Positions 10,729 through 22,861 of a DNA stretch of 64,000 nt are shown here, in pieces. The translations under genes and the position numbers were made by a program. The stretch lies in assembly GCA_033807775.1 (NCBI GenBank), contig CM066317.1, forward strand, positions 15,697,370-15,761,369, written 5' to 3'. The notes beneath the pieces are model-generated. The model did no database searches, had not been told where the DNA came from, and worked only from the letters and a program-made list of their open reading frames with translations. This DNA comes from Saussurea involucrata. Taxonomy: Eukaryota > Streptophyta > Magnoliopsida > Asterales > Asteraceae. Every line of letters begins with the position of its first letter. Position 1 is the stretch's first letter.

Positions 10729-12195
10729 TATACATATGTGTATGTATTTGTGAAAACTTGGCATCCTCGAATACTTTGTAATATACTTGCATTATTTGCT
10801 CAAATCTCATAGGACTTATTGAGTATCATTCTGGTGCATTACAGCATTAGAGAATCAACAAAAAAGGTAAACGGATTATAACTGCATAATATTATCAATT
10901 TGCTTCAAGAAGCAACAAAAAAGTGCTTTGTTAAAATCGCAGCATATGAGATGTATTCTACGCAATTTTGTTTACTTATTTCTTTAGTATTTGCTGTGTT
11001 CAACATACCTGTTCATTTCAGCTGAATGGTTATAGGGTCATTTCTATCTGATCTTATTTTGCTTGCTTTGTGGTTCTAATATAATGCATTACCAGTAAAA
11101 TGATGTTTAATTAATGCTTGTGAATTTTGTTACCTTTTTTCTTCCTGTTTTTAAGCATTGGACTAAACTCTATTTCTTTTATCCAATTGCAAGGGCGCTG
11201 CTGCATCTTATGAAAATCTCATTGATGTCCAAATACCACCAACATTGAAAAAGCATCTGGTCAAATACATAACTCATATGGGCAAGGTAACCAATGACTC
11301 AACTTTCAATCATTGTCAATTATGGCCCCTGCTCTTTTCTGATTGGAGATCGATTTTTGAAAGCCAATTAATTTTCATCTCTGTATCATTTTCTCCAATC
11401 CTTTCTTGCAGCTCGTTAAACTTCAAATGTTGATGACATATTGAGGCTGTATCTGGAGCATCGGTCGAAGCAGTATGGCAGGTTTACTCTATTAATGTTT
11501 TAGCTTTGATGGTATGCTATGTGTAACATCCCATGTTTCAATTCTGGTGGTTTCAGTGCAGAAATAAGAAGTTCTGGGGTCTTTTTGTAAAAACTCAAAG
11601 TTCAGTGGCTGGGTTGTGAAGAGGAAAAGTTTAATAAGATAAAAACCCTTCCAAAACCCTAGTTTATTATTCATATCGGCCGGAGCAATTTGGAGAGGAG
11701 AAGAGCTCAAGAAATTCCTCCATTGAAGACTTGGAGAGGTGTTGCAGCTAGAGATTTCAGAAATTCTTCTAAGGTATACCTTCATCTTCATCTCTTTGAA
11801 TGGTTTTGGGAAAGGGAGCTTAGGTGTAAGATTCATGTTGCAATCTTCTTCTTCTTTAAGTGTTTTGAGTCAAAACCAAGTGGAAGGGTGTGTTGGATGA
11901 ATCCATTGAGGAATTTGTGAACTCTTGGTGATGTTCCACCCTTCCAATGGAGGTTCTTAAGTCTAATCCATTTTAAGAAGGGATTTGTGTTTCAAAAGAG
12001 TATTTCATGATGGTTGATTGAGGAATTGATTGATTTAAGTAATGAGAATTGTTTCCTTAATGTATTTATAGTTTTAGAGTTTGTTTTGGGAAGTTATCTA
12101 GCAATTGGAATCAGTTTTGGAGGAATGGATTGAGTTTTCGAGCTGACCTAGGTGAGCAGAAGTGAGAGTGCCCGTCCAGAGGGTTACGCGGCTTA

Positions 12196-12219
12196 CTACG
12201 CGGTTTGCAAACCGCGTAG
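12196..12219. repeat. 24-bp perfect palindrome in 5' LTR
   Basis: Centre ACGCGGTTTGCAAACCGCGT with CT/AG added at the outside; half of it (AAACCGCGTA) is repeated once more directly after. The 3' LTR copy near 18863-18886 has a single G to T change in the centre. Confidence 0.9.
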
Positions 12220-12654
12220 CAAACCGCGTAAGTCTCTGTTGGGCGATTCTCGTTTTCTGCTTCGTTGGTCGTTCGGGCTTGGGTTCGAGGCTTGGTTTAG
12301 GGGATTGTCCTAAGACGCTATGGGGGATGTTTTAAAGTATAAGAGGGGAGTCTAATACCTCCTTTGTTAACCCCAATTCAGGTGATCGTTCGGTGTTTAA
12401 GTGAGCTCCGTGTAGTGTGTCGATAGCCGAGCATCAGGTGAGTTCCCTTATGCACCACTTTTATTTAAAATGATTTGCAAAGATTTGTATGACTGAAATT
12501 GGTTTACGCAAGCTTTACGAACGTATGTTTTCTTGGCATGAAAAGTCTTGTTTTGCAAATAAAGGAGGGTTGTCCTCAAGTATGTGAAATCGCATGTTTT
12601 TATTGATCTATCAATTGTGAAGTTGGGTTGCACCGTGGGGGAGGGGGCTACTTG

Positions 12655-12735
12655 GTTTGCCGTACTCGGCTTTGTAGGGTGTTGCCGTACCCGGCTTTGT
12701 AGGGTGTTGCCGTACCCGGCTTTGTAGGGTGTTTG
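12655..12735 (+). repeat. Three-copy 25-bp repeat in LTR
   Basis: GCCGTACCCGGCTTTGTAGG followed by GTGTT occurs three times in tandem; the first unit has CTCGG. The same array is in the 3' LTR near 19325-19402. Confidence 0.9.
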
Positions 12736-13128
12736 CCATGGTCTTCTCTCCGCTGTGCATACCGTTGTTGCAAAGATGATTTGATACGTTACTGTTTTTG
12801 TAAAGAGATATTTTGCTGTAAATGATTTGTGAACGTATTTGCGGGGGAATTCACTAGACCCTATGGTCTAACCCTCGCTTTTCAAAACTAAAAACCATTT
12901 TCAGGTAAGGATCGTGTAGGTGCAACGTCAAAGGGAAAAGAGAAGGTTTGAGGCGGCGATGTGAGATTAGAGACCGTCATGTTTCAGTTTTTGGTTAGCT
13001 AGCATCTCGGTTGTATTTGTTTGAGGACCGTAAACAATGTAATCCATTCTGGAGTTTATGATGTACTTGGGACCCTTATGGGCTTTTTGACTTATATATC
13101 ATGTTATGTGTTTTTGGGTTGTTACAAA

Positions 13129-13142
13129 TGGTATCAGAGCCA
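13129..13142 (+). other. Primer-binding site, initiator-Met tRNA
   Basis: TGGTATCAGAGCCA begins two bases after the 5' LTR. It is complementary to the 3' end of plant initiator-methionine tRNA, which primes minus-strand cDNA. Confidence 0.95.
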
Positions 13143-13408
13143 TAATTTAAGGGATTTAGGTGACCGGGTGGGCCTAGACTTAAACTTTGGGGTAGGGACA
13201 CAATCGAGATATAGGATGACCATAGGAGGAGACCTAAGAGGAATGAGAGGAATGGGGTGTCGAGGATCATCACGTGAGGTAAATTGGGAATTATACCTGG
13301 CCAATATAATTTCGAATTTACAGGCACGTGAGGGTGCTTAAATTACCTCGTGGAGGGGGTGGTATTGGTATTAAACGTTTGCTTTATGTGTTTTGTATCA
13401 GTTTCGTC

Positions 13409-16400
13409 ATGACTGGAAGAGCGTCAAGGAGCAGGTCGGTGCCCAGTGTAAGAATGGCCACGTCTGAGGAGGTTCAAGTGGACGAACCTGTGGTCCCTCC
13501 AAGGGCGCCGGCTGCCCGGGGTAGAGGAAGAGGTCGTGGAAGGGGACGTGAGACCATTCCACGTAAGGCTACTACCAATGTGGAAGGTGCTCGTCCAAAG
13601 AAGAAAAACTCCGGCTGTTCGCCGAACTAAAAGTGTTAAGGCCCCGTCCGATCGGGAAAGATCTCATCGAGAGGGCTCGGCAACGGGGAATCATGCCTTT
13701 GTGACTCAAGAGGCCTTCGCCACCGAAATGGTGAAGTTGCAGGAGAAGTTGGACCGATGGATGAATCATCATGATGTTTCGGCGTCGGGGAGTAAGGAGA
13801 ACAATGGAAGTAAAGCGACCACCGAATTGTCTAGCCCGCCTCCGACAGAAGTTGGTAGCCACAAGCAATCCACGACGCTAGTGGCGAATGAGTCGGCAGC
13901 TAGAGGATGCAGCCACAAAGCATTCACATCCTGCAAACCTCCTACCTTCCAAGGGGAATGCGACCCGGTGTTAGCCATTAGGTGGGTTCGAGAAATGGAG
14001 TTGGTCTTTGACATTTGTAAGTGTGCCGACGAGGACAAAGTGATTTATGCCCTGTCTATGCTGAAGTCGGAAGCCATATTTTGGTGGGATGCCGAAACCG
14101 GAGGGTTGGGATCGTCAGTGGCCAAGACCATGAAATGGGAGGAATTCGTGAGGAGGTTCAAGGCTCAGTTTTGCCCTCTAGCGGCAATTAAGAAGTTGGA
14201 AGAGGAGTTTTTGAACCTAACACAAGGGGACTCGACCGTGAGGGAGTACACTTCCAAGTTCATTGAGAAAGCTCGTTTTGCGGAATTGTATGTCCCAACC
14301 GAGGAGCGTCGAGTCGAGAGGTATCTCTATGGATTGAAGAGTAGCGTGCGGGAGTTAGTAATGGCAAGAAATCCTACCACTTTTCAAGCTGCTATAAATG
14401 CGGCCGAGTTGGTAGAGAGGGAGAAAGATCGTCAACAAATTGAGAGGGCCGGAGAAAAGAGAAAATGGGATGGATCGGGGAATGATGCTCGAAAGGGGAA
14501 GGTTTCGAGGCCGGAGCCGCGTGGAAATCGGGGTTATGGCGACAAGCCGTGTGGGAAGTGCCACCGGATGCATAAAGGAGAATGTAGGGCGGACTCGGGG
14601 TTGTGTTACCAGTGCGGATCGCCGGGGCATATGTCTCGGGATTGCCCGAAGAAGCGAGGTTGTTTTCAGTGTGGGTCGCCGGACCACCGTCGGTTTGATT
14701 GCCCTATGTTAAAGAGAGGAGGATCGGGTCAGTTTGGAAATCGTCAAGGGGTGCAGGGAGTTGAGAAGAAAGAGGAGTCGGCGCGCGCGAAGGGGCGCGC
14801 ATTTCGTATGACTGCAGATGAGGCGGAGGAAACTCCGGATGTCGTGACAGGTACCTTTTTGGTGAACTCTTTATGTGCCAACGTGTTATTTGATTCGGGG
14901 GCGAATCGCTCCTTTGTATCTCCTATTTTCGTGAAACGCTTGGGGGTGAGGCCTAAGCGTTTGGGTAGTGCTTTAGAAGTGGAGACCGACGATGATAACG
15001 TGGTACTTGTTAGTAGTGTGGTGGAAGAGTGTTGTATAGACATAGAGGGGAGTTTGATACCGATACGTTTATACCCTATGCCGATGAGAGAGTTTGATGT
15101 AGTGTTGGGGATGGATTGGTTAGCGAAGAATAATGCTACCATCGTCTGCAACAAGAAGTTGATTCGTGTGCAATTGCCAGATAAGGGAATGGTAGTGATT
15201 TATGGGAACCGTCGAGATAGAAAGTCTAGTCTTATTTCCTTGATTAAGGCTACTAAATGTCTAAGGAAGGGATGTCAGAGTTTTCTAGCCTATGTGGTGG
15301 ATGCAAAGAAAGAAAAGCGCGGGGTAGGAGATGTACCGATAGTGGGGGAATACCCGGAGGTATTCCCGGATGATTTGTGCGATCTACCACCGGATCGCCA
15401 GATTGAGTTCCGAATCGACTTGGTGCCAGGAGCCACGCCAATAGCTCGTGCACCATATCGGTTGGCACCTTCCGAGATGAAGGAGATGATGACTCAACTC
15501 CAAGAGTTGCTAGACAAGGGGTTCGTGAGACCGAGTACCTCGCCGTGGGGTGCGCCGGTGCTCTTTGTGAAGAAGAAGGATGGGACTATGAGGATGTGCA
15601 TCGATTATCGCGAACTCAACAAAGTCACTGTCAAGAACAAGTATCCGCTCCCTAGAATTGACGACTTGTTCGATCAGTTGCAAGGGGCTAGCTACTTTTC
15701 AAAGGTAGATCTGAGATCGGGATACCACCAACTCAAGGTACGAGGAGAAGATATTCCAAAGACAGCTTTTCGAACCCGATACGGTCATTACGAGTTTTTA
15801 GTAATGTCGTTCGGATTAACGAATGCTCCCGCCGCGTTTATGGATTTGATGAATAGGGTATGTCAACCCTATTTAGATAAATTCGTGATCGTCTTCATAG
15901 ACGATATTCTCGTTTATTCGAAGTCGGAGGAAGAGCATATGGAGCATTTGAGAGCGGTGTTGGAATTGTTGAAACGGGAGAAACTTTATGCCAAATTTGC
16001 GAAATGCGAATTTTGGCTTAGAGAGGTGCAGTTTTTGGGACACGTAGTGACCCAGAGTGGAATCAAGGTTGACCCGGCAAAAGTAGAAGCTATTAAGAAC
16101 TGGGAACCGCCTAGAACGTCGTCCGAAGTCCGTAGTTTCCTTGGGTTAGCGGGGTATTACCGGAAGTTCATCAAAGACTTCTCGAAGGTTGCCACTCCGT
16201 TGACTTCGTTGACCAAGAAGAACGTCAAGTTCAATTGGACGAAGGGCAAGAAGAAGCTTTCCAGAAGTTAAAGGAAATGTTGAGTGAGGCTCCAATTCTA
16301 ACCTTACCCGAGGGAACGGAAGACTTTGTAGTGTACAGCGACGCCTCTAAATTGGGCTTGGGGTGTGTCTTGATGCAGCGTGGTAAAGTGATCGCTTATG

Positions 16401-18193
16401 CGTCCCGTCAATTGAAGGAGCATGAGAAGCGATACCCCACACACGATTTAGAGTTGGCGGCCGTCGTTTTCGCCTTAAAGATTTGGAGGCATTATTTGTA
16501 TGGGACGAAGTGTAAGATCTTCACCGATTACAAAAGCCTTCGTCACATCTTCGATCAAAAGGAGTTGAACATGAGACAACGCAGGTGGATGGAACTGTTA
16601 TCAGACTACGACTGTGAGATTGAGTACCATCCCGGGAAAGCTAATGTAGTGGCTGACGCCTTGAGCCGTAAAGAAAGGGGAGAAGCTTCGAAGATCATAG
16701 CCTTGAGGGCTGAGGTCACGTTTAATCTGCTGGGTGAAATAAAGAAATGGCAAGTGGAAGCGTCCGCGATTGAGAATCTCAAGAAGGAGCGGATGGTGGG
16801 GAACGTGGACTCCCTAGTAGAAGATAGCCGAGGACTGAAATGCCTCAATGGTAGAATATGGGTTCCGAAGTTGGGTAATGTGCGGAAGTTGATACTAGAG
16901 GAGGCTCACAAATCAAAGTACTCCATCCATCCGGGAACGAACAAGATGTTTGGTGATTTGCGACAAGACTATTGGTGGCCAGGTATGAAAAAGGATATAG
17001 CTTATTTTGTTGAGCGGTGTGATACTTGTCTGAGGGTGAAAGTGGAGCACCAACGACCGTACGGAAAACTCCAACCCTTGGATATTCCGGTTTGGAAGTG
17101 GGATCAAATTACGATGGATTTCGTGACAAAACTGCCTAGAACTCCAAAGGGTTTCGATGCCATTTGGGTGATTGTAGATCGACTCACCAAATCGGCGCAC
17201 TTTCTTCCAATAAAGGAACCCTACCCGATGGAGAAGTTGGCAAAGTTGTACATTGACGAGATAGTGACCCGTCATGGGGTGCCGTCGTCAATAGTCTCGG
17301 ATCGTGATAGTCGATTTACGTCGACTTTTTGGAGAAGCTTTCAGCGAGAAATGGGGTCTCAAATCAAGATGAGCACCGCATATCATCCTCAGACTGATGG
17401 TCAGAGCGAGCGAACCATCCATACCCTGGAAGACATGTTGCGAGCTTGCGCGTTAGATTTTCAGGGTTCATGGGAGAACCACCTACCGTTGATTGAGTTT
17501 GCGTATAACAACAGTTACCACGCAAGCATAAAGGATGCACCTTATGAGATACTCTACGGTAGGTAGTGTCGGACACCTCTTTGTTGGAACGAGGTCGGGG
17601 AGAAACAACTGGCTGGACCCGAAATAGTACAGTTGACTGCCGACAAGATCGACCAAGTGAGGGAAAGGCTAAAAGTTGCTCGTGACCGACAAAAGAGTTA
17701 TGCCGACAAGAGGCGTAAGGATATCGAGTTCCAGGTTGGGGATAAGGTGATGCTAAAGGTATCCCCTTGGAAAGGGGTAATCAGGTTCGGGAAGAGGGGA
17801 AAGTTGAGCCCTCACTTCATAGGACTGTTCAAGATCATTGAGCGCATCGGAGAAGTAGCGTATAAGTTGGAGTTGCCGGTGAAACTGCAAAGAATTCATA
17901 ATACCTTTCACGTGTCGAATCTGAGGAAATGTTTAGCGGAAGCCGGTATGGCAATACCCCTGAACGAATTCCAGATTGATGAGAAATTGAACTTTGTGGA
18001 GGAGCCCGAAGCTATCACCGACCGCAAAGTTCGGAGAACAAGGAACAAGGAGATTAGCCTAGTGAAGGTGTTGTGGCGTTTCCACAAAGGGAGTGAAGCG
18101 ACGTGGGAAACTGAGACCGATATGAGAGCAAGGTACCCACACCTTTTCAGTGATGAGATTCCGGGGACGGAATTTAAGGGGGAGGTGATGTAA
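13409..18193 (+). pseudogene. Chromovirus gag-pol polyprotein, frameshifted
   Basis: Starts MTGRASRSR at 13409. Gag core spans about 13900-14450. Two CCHC zinc knuckles (CYQCGSPGHMSRDC and CFQCGSPDHRRFDC) lie at about 14600-14705. Protease has FDSGANRSF (about 14890). RT has YPLPRIDDLF and FIDDILVYS (about 15893). RNase H has YSDASKLGLG and ADALSRK. Integrase has the zinc-binding H-H-C-C region (about 16905-17030) and a catalytic core with VSDRDSRFT. A chromodomain with KVLWRFHKGSEATWE follows (about 18010-18110). Lesions: a frameshift in an A-rich tract near 13600 in gag, a frameshift near 16245 between RT and RNase H, and an in-frame TAG at 17564-17566 in the integrase C-terminus. The final stop overlaps the first bases of the 3' LTR. 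Confidence 0.95.
18174..18188 (+). other. Polypurine tract of chromovirus
   Basis: TTAAGGGGGAGGTGA lies directly before the 3' LTR TG and would prime plus-strand DNA. It is also coding, being the last codons of the polyprotein. Confidence 0.8.
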
Positions 18194-19793
18194 CATCCCA
18201 TGTTTCAATTCTGGTGGTTTCAGTGCAGAAATAAGAAGTTCTGGGGTCTTTTTGTAAAAACTCAAAGTTCAGTGGCTGGGTTGTGAAGAGGAAAAGTTTA
18301 ATAAGATAAAAACCCTTCCAAAACCCTAGTTTATTATTCATATCGGCTGGAGTAATTTGGAGAGGAGAAGAGCTCAAGAAATTCCTCCATTGAAGACTTG
18401 GAGAGGTGTTGCAGCTAGAGATTTCAGAAATTCTTCTAAGGTATACCTTCATCTTCATCTCTTTGAATGGTTTTGGGAAAGGGAGCTTAGGTGTAAGATT
18501 CATGTTGCAATCTTCTTCTTCTTTAAGTGTTTTGAGTCAAAACCAAGTGGAAGGGTGTGTTGGATGAATCCATTGAGGAATTTGTGAACTCTTGGTGATG
18601 TTCCACCCTTCCAATGGAGGTTCTTAAGTCTAATCCATTTTAAGAAGGGATTTGTGTTTCAAAAGAGTATTTCATGATGGTTGGTTGAGGAATTGATTGA
18701 TTTAAGTAATGAGAATTGTTTCCTTAATGTATTTATAGTTTTAGAGTTTGTTTTGGGAAGTTATCTAGCAATTGGAATCAGTTTTGGAGGAATGGATTGA
18801 GTTTTCGAGCTGACCTAGGTGAGCAGAAGTGAGAGTGCCCGTCCAGAGGGTTACGCGGCTTACTACGCGGTTTTCAAACCGCGTAGCAAACCGCGTAAGT
18901 CTCTGTTGGGCGATTCTCGTTTTCTGCTTCGTTGGTCGTTCGGGCTTGGGTTCGAGGCTTGGTTTAGGGAATTGTCTTAAGACGCTATGGGGGATGTTTT
19001 AAAGTATAATAGGGGAGTCTAATACCTCCTTTGTTAACCCCAATTCAGGTGATCGTTCGGTGTTTAAGTGAGCTCCGTGTAGTGTGTCGATAGCCGAGCA
19101 TCAGGTGAGTTCCCTTATGCACCACTTTTATTTAAAATGATTTGCAAAGATTTGTATGACTGAAATTGGTTTACGCAAGCTTTACGAACGTATGTTTTCT
19201 TGGCATGAAAAGTCTTGTTTTGCAAATAAAGGAGGGTTGTCCTCAAGTATGTGAAATCGCATGTTTTTATTGATCTATCAATTGTGAAGTTGGGTTGCAC
19301 CGTGGGGGAGGGGGCTACTTGGTTTGCCGTACCCGGCTTTGTAGGGTGTTGCCGTACCCGGCTTTGTAGGGTGTTGCCGTACCCGGCTTTGTAGGGTGTT
19401 TGCCATGGTCTTCTCTCTGCTGTGCATACCGTTGTTGCAAAGATGATTTGATACGTTACTGTTTTTGTAAAGAGATATTTTGCTGTAAATGATTTGTGAA
19501 CGTATTTTCGGGGGAATTCACTAGACCCTATGGTCTAACCCTCGCTTTTCAAAACTAAAAACCATTTTCAGGTAAGGATCGTGTAGGTGCAACGTCAAAG
19601 GGAAAAGAGAAGGTTTGAGGCGGCGATGTGAGATTAGAGACCGTCATGTTTCAGTTTTTGGTTAGCTAGCATCTCGGTTGTATTTGTTTGAGGACCGTAA
19701 ACAATGTAATCCATTTTGGAGTTTATGATGTACTTGGGACCCTTATGGGCTTTTTGACTTATATATCATGTTATGTGTTTTTGGGTTGTTACA
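18189..19793 (+). repeat. 3' LTR of chromovirus
   Basis: 1605 bp, followed by the target duplication CTATG at 19794-19798. Differences from the 5' LTR are single substitutions without indels. Confidence 0.95.
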
Positions 19794-20432
19794 CTATGTC
19801 ATTTTTCTCCTTTTCTTTTTTCTTGACCCATTTATCCATTTTAGTGCTACAAATATGTAATTATGAAGACGACTAAACCAACCTCATTGTTAACGTTATT
19901 ATGGCGGATGAAGGGCTTAATTTTGATTCAGCTGGAGAAATTTTAACTGGATTACGTTGTTACTTCGACAAAGCATTGCCTGCAATGCTTCTTTACAAAG
20001 ATGAACGCCAGCAGTATGAAGAAGCAACTGCAAATGAAATTTCTCCTTGGAAAATTTATGGAGCTGAACATCTGCTACGTCTTTTTGGTATGCTCGCCTT
20101 AATCTTTTGTTATTAAATTGAGTAATATGTGCTTATTGTTTAAAAATTCTACCATCAAACCTTTTCTTCTTATTTATTTTCGAATATCTCATGAATTTAC
20201 AGTTAAATTGCCCGAGATATTGTACCATGCTAACATCGAAGAGGAGACATTGACCGAGCTGCAACGCAAGTTACAAGATTTTCTTAAGTATGATGCCTCC
20301 TCTTTTTCCTAGAACTCATGCATTTCTCTTTCCTCCATAGGCCATTCGTTAAGAATAAAAATCTGTTGTCCCCAAATTCACAGTCCCCTCCCTGTCCTAC
20401 CAATATGGTGAAGACTCTTCATTATTTTATTT

Positions 20433-20845
20433 AGAGTAAACTACAAATTTGGTCCCTGTGGTTGTCCCTGTAGTTTGAAAAGATCAAAAGATACAAGATG
20501 GCCATCATGGTTTGCAAAAATGTCTGAATTGGTTCCTTATCTAACGGCCATTAAAAAATTCCGTTAAATTGAGGGGAATTTTTGTTCTTTTATCGATTTT
20601 TTTGTCTTTTACCCAATAAAAAACCCACATGATCAAAATCATAAAATCAAATTTTGATTGGGTAAAGGATAAAAAATCAGACGAAAATGTGCCTCATTTA
20701 AAAGAAACTTTTTAACGGCCTTTAGATGGAGGGACCAAATCAGCACGTATTTTTGAACCACGTTGGCCATTTTGTAATTTCGAAACTGTAGGGACTAAAA
20801 CTGTTATTTTTGACAAACCATAAGGACCAAATTTTTAGTTACTCT
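20433..20845. mobile_element. MITE in last MRG intron
   Basis: Ends are inverted repeats of about 30 bp: AGAGTAAACTACAAATTTGG on the left and the complement of AGAGTAACTAAAAATTTGG on the right. The interior contains further phrases of the type GGGACCAAAT. No coding capacity and no clean target duplication seen. Class II, family not assigned. Confidence 0.75.
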
Positions 20846-21061
20846 TATATTTAATTCATGTTTATCTTCTCTATGGCAATATGTATTCACTTGATTGGAC
20901 CGGAAAGAGAATTGGAATTTTGGGACAACATATTTTCTTCCCTTTATACAAGTTTATAATCCAAAAGTTTTCCGTCAATCAACGTCTTCTGTTTAGCACC
21001 CTCATTATCATATGCGCTTACTATTATCTCGCTTTTTGTGCATCATGTTCATGTCTAATTT

Positions 21062-21330
21062 AGGCCATGTTTGGCAACCATATAAACTAGGTTCTTTTTT
21101 GAGCTTATTAAACAAGATCTGTTTGGCCAGCTATGCTAACTCTTAAGGTAGCATTTCAATAAGCTCCTAGGGATTTTTTCCCACTTTTTCCCAATCATGC
21201 TCCTTATATTTTTTTTTCAATTAACTTTCCAACATGTCCTTTTAGGTCATTTTAACTGCCATCTAGTTTATCAGCTATTCTATCAGTAAACTAGTTTTCC
21301 AGCTCTGCTATTTTGTTAAACATAGCCTTA
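21062..21330. mobile_element. Second MITE in last MRG intron
   Basis: Left AGGCCATGTTTGGCAA and right TTAAACATAGCCTT are imperfect inverted ends, typical of hAT-like MITEs. No target duplication confirmed. Confidence 0.6.
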
Positions 21331-21442
21331 AACCTAATCACACGATTTTACCATCTTATATTGCAGGTTTTTGCAGAAGAAAGAAAGTTTGTTCTTTCTA
21401 TCCACCTACGAGACACCAAACGGTTCTTGCACAATCGAGTAA

Positions 21443-22210
21443 CACGATTGAGCCATAAAACATGTACATACTAACCAAATGCCCCATGCTCGGGTATATG
21501 TTTTAACCCATTCATCGTAAAGACTTTTTCACATGGAGAGCCACTGCAGCCAAAAAAAATATATAAGGATGCAAGAGCAACCATGTACCATGTCGTAAAA
21601 ACGCCCCTCCATCTGCAAAGTGGACCTCATCTTTCTGAATATGTCGAGTTCTTCAGAAGCCAAAAAGTTTAAACTAAAAGTCGATTCACTGCTTACCTAA
21701 CCACGGGTTATGGCATGATAGATTTTTCATGGTTTCTGATGGCTCGTTGTTGTTTTCGAAGAACTGATCAGTCGGTTTAACTAGTAGTTTTACCATAACA
21801 TGACCATGTGAAATTTTGCTAATATGATGTTTTACAAAAGAATGTTAGGTTGTTTTCGTATTACATCACAACAAATAGGCCACAGTTACAAACAATGCCA
21901 ATTGCCACCTTTGGTAGTCGTTGACAAACTCCGTTTATGGTGATACTCATCTTCTACCTTGCTACCTCATCTGCAAAAACATCTAAAGATGGTTATGGTG
22001 GTAAGTCAACGGTAGGTATCATCTTTGGTCCGGGGTGTAGCATAGTTGGTTTTGGGGTGGTATACTTGTACAAACAGGCGAGGGTTTAAGTGTAGCAGTT
22101 GTAGTGTGGGACTTGTATTCTTTTTTGGGAATGTAGCTCCTTGTGGGTTCTAGGCTCTTAAGCCAGCCACCTACTCGGCCATTATGAACCTGATTTGCCT
22201 CCCATATGAT
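21443..22210. other. MRG 3' flank, no other gene
   Basis: Sequence after the MRG stop; it could hold the 3' UTR. No ORF or transposon end recognised. Confidence 0.5.
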
Positions 22211-22214
22211 GCTT

Positions 22215-22560
22215 TTAGGACATAAGGTAGCGTTTGGTACGCAGACGGGACAGGACAGAATTGGACAGGACGGGATGAGACAGAACTAATTATATGTTCT
22301 GCGTTTGGTACGACAAAAACGGGACGGGACAAAACTGTTAAAATGACCAAATTACCCTAAAATGTAGATTAATATTTTTTTATCACATAATAACTATAAA
22401 TAACATAAATTAATTAAATAATAAATAATTTTGACATCAAATTTAAAGTAAAGTATATAAATCACGTTTATGTAATTCTATATAATATATAATTTATTAA
22501 AACATGTTTGCAAAATTAAAAAAAAAACAAACAAACTAAACAATACAATTAAATTAAAAA
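22215..22560. mobile_element. MITE-like remnant
   Basis: Starts GGTAGCGTTTGGTACGCAGA and soon repeats GTTCTGCGTTTGGTACGACA, with several GGGACAGGAC units. It looks like a hAT-type MITE end with subterminal repeats; the other end is not recognisable. Confidence 0.45.
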
Positions 22561-22572
22561 CACCCCCAAATC

Positions 22573-22861
22573 GGGTGTTTGGGATTGCTTATTTTTTTGA
22601 CTTATTTGCTTATTGTTTTTCCTCATCACAAATAAGCTATTTTGAGTGTTTGGATTGAAAAAAAAATGCTTATGACTTTTCCCCACCACAAATAAGTTGT
22701 TTTTGATAAGGTAATCCATTTTAACTTATTTGAAAGTGCTTATAACTTATTTGTTCAAACTACATTTTTACCCCCCAACTCTTTTTTATCATGACATAAG
22801 TTGATAAACACTTTTAAAAATAAGCCTAAGTTGTTTTAAATAAGCAATTCCAAACACCCCC
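22573..22861. mobile_element. hAT-like MITE
   Basis: Inverted ends: GGGTGTTTGGGATTGCTTAT on the left, and on the right AATAAGCAATTCCAAACACC, whose complement is nearly the same. Interior repeats ACTTATTTG and AATAAG. Non-coding. Confidence 0.75.

Larger units (their letters stand above)
9585..11481 (+). pseudogene. MRG: MRG-family chromatin reader, 5' half
   Basis: Exons recognised by content and splice sites: 9585-9632 (VDSRRKTFYVDYQ, end of the chromo/Tudor barrel), 9797-9810 (GWKK), 10025-10129 (MEYNEENLQKQKAPEKKHP), 10546-10580 (basic linker), possibly 10845-10866, 11194-11286 (NLIDVQIPPTLKKHL) and 11412-11481 (DDILRLYLEHRSKQYG). These match the order in plant MRG1/MRG2, which bind H3K4me3/H3K36me3. 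Damage is visible: the chromodomain lacks the usual WDEWV stretch and the 9797/10025 junction is out of frame. In the exon at 11412 the reading LVKL and the reading NVDDIL are in different frames, so bases are missing. The first exons are absent, and a Helitron terminates 33 bp before the first visible exon. Confidence 0.75.
11522..13126 (+). repeat. 5' LTR of chromovirus
   Basis: 1605 bp, TGTAAC to TTACA, same length as the 3' LTR at 18189-19793. Preceded by the target duplication CTATG. Confidence 0.95.
11522..19793 (+). mobile_element. Full-length Tekay/Del chromovirus (Ty3/Gypsy)
   Basis: 8272-bp element with two 1605-bp LTRs (TGTAACATCC ... GTTACA) flanked by a perfect 5-bp target duplication CTATG (11517-11521 and 19794-19798). 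It has an initiator-Met primer site, gag, protease, RT, RNase H, integrase and a C-terminal chromodomain. The chromodomain places it in the chromovirus branch, and Tekay/Del is the likely lineage. I counted 11 substitutions between the LTRs (about 0.7 percent), so the insertion is recent. It sits in an MRG intron. Two frameshifts and one nonsense codon make this copy defective. Confidence 0.95.
19900..21442 (+). pseudogene. MRG: MRG-family chromatin reader, 3' half (MRG domain)
   Basis: Three exons in continuous frame: about 19900-20087 (GEILTGLRCYFDKALPAMLL, then IYGAEHLLRLF), 20203-20287 (VKLPEILYHANIEEETLTEL) and 21367-21442 (FLQKKESLFFLSTYETPNGS), with stop TAA at 21440-21442. This is the C-terminal MRG domain that binds partners in NuA4-type acetyltransferase and other chromatin complexes. 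Splice borders are canonical except at the first exon, where no good acceptor is visible close before residue GLNFDSAGE. It belongs with the exons at 9585-11481, now split by an 8.3-kb chromovirus. The upstream frameshifts suggest the whole gene is dead, although the C-terminal half could still be expressed. Confidence 0.85.

Noticed and set aside
11522..13126. Open frames inside the LTR (for example 11690-11920 and its 18357-18587 copy)
   Set aside because: Identical in both LTRs simply because the LTRs are copies; no protein similarity.
14355..15468. Open frames on the minus strand within the chromovirus (14355-14687, 14744-15154, 15253-15468)
   Set aside because: Shadows of gag-pol in antisense; no domain and no independent context.
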